A stretch of 64,000 nt of DNA from Arabidopsis thaliana (lineage: Eukaryota; Streptophyta; Magnoliopsida; Brassicales; Brassicaceae). The notes beneath the pieces were generated by a model that searched no databases, was not told the origin of the DNA, and saw only the letters and a list, made by a program, of their open reading frames with translations. The translations under genes were made by a program, and so were the position numbers. The stretch covers positions 5,084,001-5,148,000 of the forward strand of contig NC_003070.9 of the NCBI RefSeq assembly GCF_000001735.4, in the 5' to 3' direction. Below are positions 55,928 to 64,000 of the stretch, piece by piece (position 1 is the first letter of the stretch; each line of letters begins with the position of its first letter).

Positions 55928-58900
55928 TCACAAGAAGCCCGTGCTGCCGAAGGGGTTGTTGCTGTTATGTTGCTCATGAGCACCTGCGTTTACCGGGAAC
56001 TCCCCAAAACCCGTGGTGTTTTGCGGTTCTGAAACCGGGACTACTGGAAATTCCCCCAAACCGGTGGTCTTTGACGGTTCTGATACCGGGATTACTGGTA
56101 ATGCCCCAAACCCAGTGGTGTTTTGTGGTGCTGAAACCGACACTACTGGAAATTCCCCAAAACCGGTGGTGTTTGATGGTTCTGAAGCCGGGGTTACTGG
56201 TAATGCCCCAAACCCAGTGATGTTTTGTGGTTCTGAAACCGGCACCACTGGAAATTCCCCAAACGCGGTGGTGTTTGGCGGTTCTGTAACCGGGACTACT
56301 GGAATCTCCCCAAAGCCGGTGGTGTTTGACGGCTCTGAAACCGGTACTGGAAATGCCCCAAAACTGGTGGTGCTTTGTGGTTCTGAAACCGGAACTATTG
56401 GAAACTCCCCAAAATCACCAAAAGGATTTGCAGGGCTGGGTGCAACCTGTAGCTGTGGCTGCTGCTCTTGTTGATGATAGGTTGGCTCATAGAGACCGAA
56501 TGGGTTGTTTACGGCTGAAGGCGGTGAAACACTGTCTGAAAATGCAAACAGGTCTTGGACCTCAAACGGATTGGAAGCTGGGACGCCATAGGCAGGCTGT
56601 TGGGCTGCTCTCAAGGCTCCATCGTCATATAGACTGTTCAGGGTGAGCGTGTCTAATCCACCCGCCTTGCATTTGTTGCAGAAAAAAATGTTAATGATTC
56701 AGAAGCCACAAAATCAATTCCCCAGAGGTGACATACGTTAACAGGACAATGGTACGTAATTGATGCATCCCATTATCACTAATACAAGAATACATCTTAC
56801 CAGCTGTCTCTCTGTGGCTGCAGATATATCATTGCTAGGTGTTGTGACCAACGCAAGCTCCCATCCTGACGGATCCAAATCTCTTGCTTGCCCAAAACTA
56901 AACGGCGAAGAATCAACTGGAAACAGAAACATAACCAGAATTGCGACTAAAGACAAGCAAGAAAGGCAAACTTAGAGCTCCAGTACATAGACCAAGAAGC
57001 TCACCATCATTGGAAACTAAGGCCAAAGCTAGTGCATTTTGGTCCAGGATTGCTAACGGATCAGGTGTATCATCATGCAGACCCTGTGTGTAATACTGAG
57101 AGAATCAGAGACAAAAGGATAACAATGACAGAATAAAGAAATCAAGACCATATGTAATAAGCATAATTTACCAATAGATCATCAGTATCAATGAAGTTCT
57201 GTGGAGTTTCTACTGAAGGAGGAGACTGGGAAGAAAGTTGCGTTTCTTCAGAGGGAACAACGGCACTATCTGAAGGCGATGATGTTTCATGTTCTTCATG
57301 TGAAGGTCCAACATCTTCAGAAGTAAGACCATCATCAGGCGTATAGGTCAGAAGCTGTATGTTGACAAAGTTTTTAGAAATAAGTTATAAAAGAAAAATC
57401 ATGGTTTCTGTAGGAGTAGGACCACAATGAGAGTATATATGTACCAGTGGCCCAGATGTGACGTCGACCATCTGAGGTGCGTCTCTCATATATTCCTCCA
57501 TTGTTGTAAGAAAAGATTGTGGAGGCTTGAAAAAAACAAAAATAGACTTATTTAGTATTGATAAAGTACCTGCCATCACAAATTTAAATGTAACAAACAA
57601 GTTATTATCTGATACCTCTCTTAAAACAGGAAACTGGAAATTCCTTGCAAGTTCTAATCCTTTGCATACTTCATAGAAGGCAGAAAGGTTGCCAGCCTGC
57701 ATTGATAAACTAACCCTTGTTAAGTGAAATCTAAATTGATCTAACAGAGAAAATAACCCAACAACATTACCTGCAAACCCGCACGCTTGTATATTTCAAG
57801 GGCCTTGATGGCCTCATGTCTTGGCATTTCAAAGAACTGCAATATATGCATGTATAAAACAGTAAGAAATCAAAAAACACATGAAGGGAGAGAGTAACTC
57901 TGGGGGAAAAGAAAAAACTGGCCTACCTTCTCTACTAGATTGATAATTCCTTCATTGATGGCACAATACACTTTAAAACTCTCCTTCAATACCTGCATAC
58001 ACAATTTACAATAAGATCTCAGAGCTTAAATCAAGCTGTTCTTTCCAGATAGTATATATTTGACACAACACTAAGAACTAGCGGATATATGTAAATTATG
58101 CCCCCGAGTTTAGTTTAATGTACCAGGGAGAGTGCATATTGAATGATATGATTGTGCTTAGCAGCACCTTCTGGCTGAAAAAGTCGAAAGAGCAAAGTCA
58201 GTTCATACGTCAGGAAAAGCTTCTCCAACTTAATAGAAAATAATACGGGATTTACAAAACATAGTGCACGACTCGGGAAATGACATCAAAGAAGCACCTT
58301 ACAACCAATGAGACGATGCAGAAGCTGTTGTAAAGCTGGCAACTGTTCCAAGAGTTTTTCACCATCTAAATCCCTTGTTTTGCTATACCCCTGTTCATTT
58401 CCAAAATCGAATACCCTCAGGAAGGAAAGGAGATAATATAAGGCCAGAAAACCAAGTAAAACGCAAATTTGATACCTTCTCCTGCCCTGGGGAAACTTTT
58501 GGAAGACGTTCAGCCTCGATGTCATATTTCAGAACCCTGAAGCATTCAAGCCGTTCCTCAAGAAACAACGCATAAGTGCGTACCCACCCTGAACAATCCC
58601 ATGCTGTAAGCAAGCATAAAGCAAATACCATATCAACAATAACTCTATGCAGAAACCTTGAATGAACCTCATTTGCTTCTAAAAACACATAGACCCGTGA
58701 ATGTAGCAGTAAGGACTCACCGACTGGGCTAGAGTCATCCTTGAAATTAGAAATTTGCATAATGCGTCCTTTTTGCGAAAAATTCAATAGCTCCTCTCTA
58801 AATGTCGGATCACCATCCCTCAGAAGCCGGTGTATAACTAGCAGTGCTTTTAATGCAACCTGTTGAAGCAAAACACACAATAAAATAGCCAACAGAAAGA

Positions 58901-59571
58901 ATGAGAAACCTAACCAAAGCTATCTACACCAATTTGAAACAATGACTGAATCGATCCTCAGAATTTCACACCCTAAAACATACAGAGGATGAAAGTGAAC
59001 ACATCTAATCATACTAAACGCTGCAAATTACTATAATCACTATCTTCCCTAAAAGATTCAGATCATAATCCGAGAAAGAGCAAATCAATTACCGTCCAAT
59101 TTCTGGTTTTGTGTAATCGTCGGGAGAGAGCATGAATGCAGTAAGCAACATCTGCTCGAGGCCTAATCGCTGACGTTGCGAGGAAAATTTCTGTAACAAT
59201 TCACAGAGAATAAGATATTTAGAAAAACAATAAACAAATACAAATCTAAAAACTCTGCAAAAAAACAAGTGAGAAGCAATCACTTACTCCTGAGATGACG
59301 ATCTTTGGGAGGACACTCGACATGGTTAGTAGCCTTCACTATGGCAACATCTAATTCCTGTAAATTAGAAGATCAAAACTCGAATCTATGAGTGATTCAC
59401 CTTCGGTGGTCTAAGATATATAAAACTATTCGATCGAAATGCTGAAAAAATCAAAGCAAATCGAAATCGAAAGGAGCGTACGGCGTAATCGCTATTGACT
59501 CGGACAAGGCCGACTTTGGTGGTGTCTTTTAAGGCTCCGTAAGCTCTTCGCCATGACTGTAGCGTTCCCAT
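55928..59571 (-). CDS. ANTH-domain clathrin adaptor (PICALM1b-like)
   Basis: About 14 exons encode a protein of roughly 690 residues. The N-terminal ANTH domain starts [20 protein letters not shown]. It includes the lipid-binding type segment [17 protein letters not shown] (similar to the KATNH... PKxKH inositol-lipid patch), then [20 protein letters not shown] and [20 protein letters not shown]. The linker carries DLLGL and DPLAILDQN, which resemble clathrin-box/AP-2 motifs. The last exon has NPF motifs ([32 protein letters not shown]) and an eight-unit repeat. ANTH proteins recruit clathrin to PtdIns lipids at the plasma membrane and sort VAMP72 SNAREs (family knowledge). Probably At1g14910. 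Confidence 0.94.
55980..56430 (-). repeat. 51-bp coding tandem repeat in the ANTH protein tail
   Basis: About eight units of 17 codons follow the pattern [20 protein letters not shown] units tend to alternate with A-L-P units (GFGALPV), so a 102-bp higher-order period is visible. All units remain in frame, and the repeat ends just before the final NPFGSTGFL. Confidence 0.93.
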
Positions 59572-62500
59572 TGGAGACTAAGCGAAAAACCGTTCAGATC
59601 TCTCTCTCTCGAATCTTCTTCTCAGATATTATTTTTCCCCGAGAAAGAAACGCAGAGACTGAGAAGAAAGAGGAAGAAAACAAATGAGACGCAGATTTGG
59701 ATTCGTCTCATTCTTATATTTCTTTCCTTAATTCGCGACTAATTGCTTTTTGATTTGTATTTACTCTTTTTATTCATTTTTAACTCTCTTTTTATCCTCT
59801 TTTTTTTACTTCTTCATCATTCTTTTTTGTCGGTTTTCACTTTTATTTTGTTTTTGGCTAAGATCAAGTGTAACTTTTTTTAGTTAAAGCAGATAAGTGT
59901 AACATTCTTATAAAAGTTACGATTATTCATCTTGGTACTTAGACGTATGAGTCAATGATTTTCTTTAAATAATGATGAGAAGAAGAAAAAAAAGTGATTC
60001 TTAAATTAATTTAGACGCAAAGCATGTCGCTGCAAATACATAAGAGTGAGACTATTATTTGACTCGATTCTGAATCGAATCCACGGACCCTTTCATTGTT
60101 CTTATGTTGTGTCAGCAACTCGTCATTCAGAGCCATGTGTGTGTACATCTCATGACTTATACTAAAATTTATAATTTGTGGATTAACCTTTTGTGGCTAA
60201 ATGTTATCTAGCGTCCAATATATAACTTTGATTAGATTGTGATTTTTTAACTATACGAATCAAATTTTGTAGTCACTGATTTTGTAATTTTACTTGACTA
60301 TATCATTTTTTATGTATTCCGTTTTTGTGTTATCATAATGAAAGTGGGGTTGTCTTTTTCCAAAAGCATTCCTTTATGGGTCCTTTTTTTCTACTAAAGA
60401 AGTTGTGGAAAAGCATCACCACACCAATGCTGGTGGGGGACAGAAACATAGTCATAGAGTTATAGGTGCAGCTCTAGTTGTATCAATACTCTCATTTGAC
60501 ATTTTCGATTGGTCGACTGAATGTTAGTTTATCTTCATTTTGCTAGTTGTATGAATTCGTTACAAAATGTATGTAGTTGTCAACAAATTCTCGTCCAATG
60601 TTTTTTCATTGGGTTGTCATATTATTCGTACAGATTTGAATGGCAGATCACAATGAATGCAACTTTACCGAATCAGCACAAATCTGTTATCACTTGTCAC
60701 CACCTTATTCTCCCTACATTTTACGAATTGGGTTGTTTATTTAGTATGGATCAAGCCCAATTCTTTAGTAGTTTAAAATAAGCCTGTACTATAGTGCAAA
60801 TGATTCCCACATCAATCATCTAGCCCATCAAATTCATGTGTCTTTTGATCCCAACTCGGCTAGTCCTGCACGTAGCGTCCAGTGTCCACTGTCCACGCAA
60901 TGGTAAAATATATGAAACTATCATGTTTTGATGATACGACCAAGTTAACGATGATAATTGTTGCTGGTTAACATCGTTCCTTTCTTATCCGCATAAGACT
61001 TGTTTTTGGGTGTGTTAACATTCATTTTCATGGTACTTTAAGCTACTTTTAGCATTTTACTCGGAGATATACAATTGGAATATAGTATTATTTAGGGACG
61101 TATGATGTATCTTTGATTCTGTCAAGTAGGTTATAAGAACAAAATGCTTAAGTACTATACGTTTTGTTTCCACGTTATTGAATGGGTAAGTGGAATAAAA
61201 ACAAGGACACCTCTTTCTTATTCATCACGTGATCAGCCGCCAACAAAAGCAAATGTCGTACCTCTCCTCGCTCCCTCCGATGGTTACGTGAATCGAGAAG
61301 ATAATATCATGAATACTCAGTCTATATATACGGTGATTAATTCATTCGCTACTAGAGTATGTTTTACGTGATTATATTATATATTTATGTGATTTATCTA
61401 CGTAAAAGATTTTATAAGAAGTAATAAAATGTAAATTCAGCAAAAAAAAAAAGCTAGAAAATTACAAACAATAACTGTGAAAACGTTACGAACAAACAAC
61501 AAAATGATTGTAAAACAAAGTCTAATAGAACTATCTAATTTGTCAAACAAATGATTTTATAACCATATTACGGCTAATAGAAAACTAGAAATCGTAGAAT
61601 TAATATGTTATTTTTTTCATTTTGCAAGTCAGCCGCAATTCTAAAGTTTGATATCAGGATGCAAATGTGAACTTCACATGGGCAGTGTTTCGTCGGAGTC
61701 TATGGAGAGAGAGATTCATGAATCTTGTTAATAATATGAACAGATAAAAATAAAATCGAAGCAAGAGTACATGTGATATTCGATGTAGGGACACGTGCGT
61801 ATGGCCTCACACCATTATGTCTTCATATTCCCCCACCCCAAGGACATCGCACGACACCTTAGTGTCAGTCCAGTTCCAGATTTGCCGGCTTTATATTTTG
61901 CTATATGCTTTTTACAAGTTAAAAATTAATTATCTGATTAATTAATGTCTACAATTACTTGTCAATTTGTCATAAAAAAAAAGAAGTTCACAATTACTTA
62001 TAACAAATAAATGTTTCATGTTAAGTTAGTTTGGAGTACTCATTTGTACTTCGAATTGCGAAGGCGATTTGGATGCATAACGAATAAATTACACAAATTA
62101 ACCATGAAATTATATTCATAGATCTTCCAAACATTATTGTTATGTGTGAAATGTGAATGAATGCACATATCTCTAAATGAGTTTGTTATGGAACCTAAAA
62201 ATCAAGTGTTAAGCTTATATACACATTACACAGAACCTAGACCTAAAGTGTTAAGTTGAGAGATACGGATCTCATGACATGTTTTACTATTTTACTATTT
62301 CAGCAAATCAAGATTAGAGCACGAGTGATAAATATCATGTTTTGTTTGACCATCCGATTTAATTATTCCTTTGGCAAATTCGAATCTTTCTGGCACAAAA
62401 TATGTTTAAAGAACACAAAAGCACACGAGTACACGACTTCATATAAAAAAAAATGATAAACACATATTGATTACTAAAATATTGATGGTTAACATCTTAC

Positions 62501-64000
62501 ACATAGTTACAAAATGTCTAGTATGTCTTTATTGTTGTTATATTTTGCCATTCAAAGTTGAAGTTGTATAATTAAAGGAAAACTAAGAGAATAATTAACA
62601 TTCTAAAGCTATAAAATTACTTACTTAGAAGAATGAAGGAGTATTAAGTTATTAACCAAATACGTTGCTTAAATTTTGTATAGGCGTAACTAGAGTTTAA
62701 ATGCAACGTACAATACAGACTAGACACGGCCACGTGAATGGACCAGAAATGATCGTACGCCTACAATTAGCAGATCGGCGATTGTAACAGAAGAACGCTA
62801 ACTTTCATGCTTAAACGACACTTGTCCAGACTAGCCTGAGCTGTCTCCAACCACGCGATTTTTTTTTTGGTTCGTAACGTCACGCGCCCACTCACGAAAT
62901 GGTTACCACTTACCACCACCGTCTGGTTTTGCTAAATAAACCAAAGCTGCAAATTAAGCTTCTAATTCATCTACTACAAAGCCTTCCATCAACCTATTTC
63001 ATCTCTATCTCTCATATGCCTAACCAGACAAAAAGAAAATGCAACTTAATGTTAATCAATGGAAGAAAGCAAAACAAAGAGTAATTATAGTGCTGATTGT
63101 AATCATGCAACTTTTTGGTGCCGTTAAGTTAACGCCCACAATTGGTCCATCTGCCACCTCATATCAGATTTTGACAATTCACATTTTTTGGTCCATCTAT
63201 TTTGTGCCGATGCGTATGCATGGTTCTCTATCATTGAAATTTGTTAAGAGACACTTTTTTCACTATTTCAAAAAGACTCAAACAATCTTGTAAACCCAAG
63301 TTATTCTTCCTTTTTTTTTTTGTTCCAAAAATGCCTAGTATTTCAAGAATTCAGTAATCCAATTTTACTTGTTTAAAATTGGCTTGTTTATGTAATTAAC
63401 ATATATCACGACTTGTATTACTTCTTTAGAAAAAATAATGTTTGGACTAAAAAGCAGACTAAATATTCATTACGAATGATGTGACACCATTTTCATTTGT
63501 TAGCTTCTACTACTATAAAAAATAAATAAAGGAATCAATGAGTGCACCTTTAATTTTTTTGGTTAATCAACGAGAGCACTTGATATCAAGTATGACGATA
63601 ACCAATCAAAGTAAAAAACTTTGGATGTCTTTTTCTCTTTGCTAGTAAATTAATAATTATACCTACCGAATTTGTAACACATTACACATTGACATGGTGC
63701 ATGTTTAATCCAATACTATCGACGTCACTCTATACTCCGTAAGTAATAGTATATATACATTGAAATGATCCATTATACCATCTGATAAATTTTTGTGAAG
63801 TGGCTAAAAATATAAACAGTTTTTTTTTTTTTGTGAGAAAATGATGTAACGGAGCATAATTATTCGTGGAACACAAGAACATGTAACCAACCATGTAGCA
63901 CAGCGTTAATTGAGATGGTCCATACGAAGAGCCGTCAACGGTGGGAATGGTCATCTCAATTCTCATCAGGGCCTAGCGTATAAAAATACTTTAGAGACGT
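59572..64000. other. Long gene-poor region to the window end
   Basis: This is 4.4 kb with no supported gene. It starts with the leader of the ANTH gene (CTCTCTCTCT near 59602). ORFs of 60-86 codons at 60521, 61144, 62256, 62899, 63039 and 63730 (minus) have no family match and lie in AT-rich sequence. A patch at 61780-61900 is less AT-rich (CACGTGCG, CCCCCACCCCAAGG). From remembered gene order the GAI gene begins just beyond the window, so this may be its long upstream region. Confidence 0.5.

Noticed and set aside
62899..63293. Two overlapping short plus-strand ORFs near the right edge
   Set aside because: No similarity, no splice logic and no conserved motif. Possibly part of a leader or promoter of the next gene, but this cannot be supported.

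Overview
This 64 kb window is nuclear DNA from a flowering plant and almost certainly Arabidopsis thaliana chromosome 1. The genes are intron-rich with GT-AG introns, and the intergenic DNA is AT-rich. The order RDR1, aspartate-semialdehyde dehydrogenase, DRP1C, MAP70, NUP155, NUDT18, PCR2, PCR1, HMGA, PICALM matches the At1g14755 to At1g14910 stretch that I recall. Species, locus names and paralogue names come from memory. Exon structures come from the sequence, and several spliced lengths come out whole: 429, 627, 1107, 375, 252, 176, 152 and 204 residues.

Layout. Positions 1-98 hold the last exon of a cysteine-rich defensin-like peptide. Positions 530-4437 hold KNATM and a PHD-type zinc-finger gene, both on the minus strand. 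A repeat- and promoter-bearing gap of 2.6 kb follows. Next come a MACPF-domain gene (plus) and RDR1 (minus), arranged tail to tail. Positions 14.4-17.5 kb form a rearranged accessory patch: a 63-bp tandem duplication, two 20-bp minisatellite arrays, a direct repeat of about 0.6 kb carrying those arrays, an RPA-like OB-fold gene whose 3' end is cut by an array, and a 5'-truncated gene of the F-box At2g35280 type. From 18.7 to 39.3 kb is a dense run of five minus-strand housekeeping genes: aspartate-semialdehyde dehydrogenase, a Sec14 protein, DRP1C, MAP70-4 and NUP155. The Nudix gene NUDT18 is divergent from NUP155. Positions 44-52 kb are a tandem segmental duplication with two PLAC8 cadmium-resistance genes (PCR2, PCR1) and a broken third first exon. 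After that come a pectin methylesterase inhibitor-like gene (plus), an HMGA gene with AT-hooks, and an ANTH clathrin adaptor with a repetitive NPF tail. The final 4.4 kb has no gene I can support; from remembered gene order it lies upstream of GAI.

Most genes are independent single-copy loci with unrelated roles: amino-acid synthesis, membrane traffic, microtubules, nuclear pore and RNA silencing. There is no operon-like system. The parts that most deserve a second look are the minisatellite/direct-repeat/chimeric-gene patch at 14.4-17.5 kb, the decayed third PCR copy at 50.8 kb, and the repeat-built tail of the ANTH protein.
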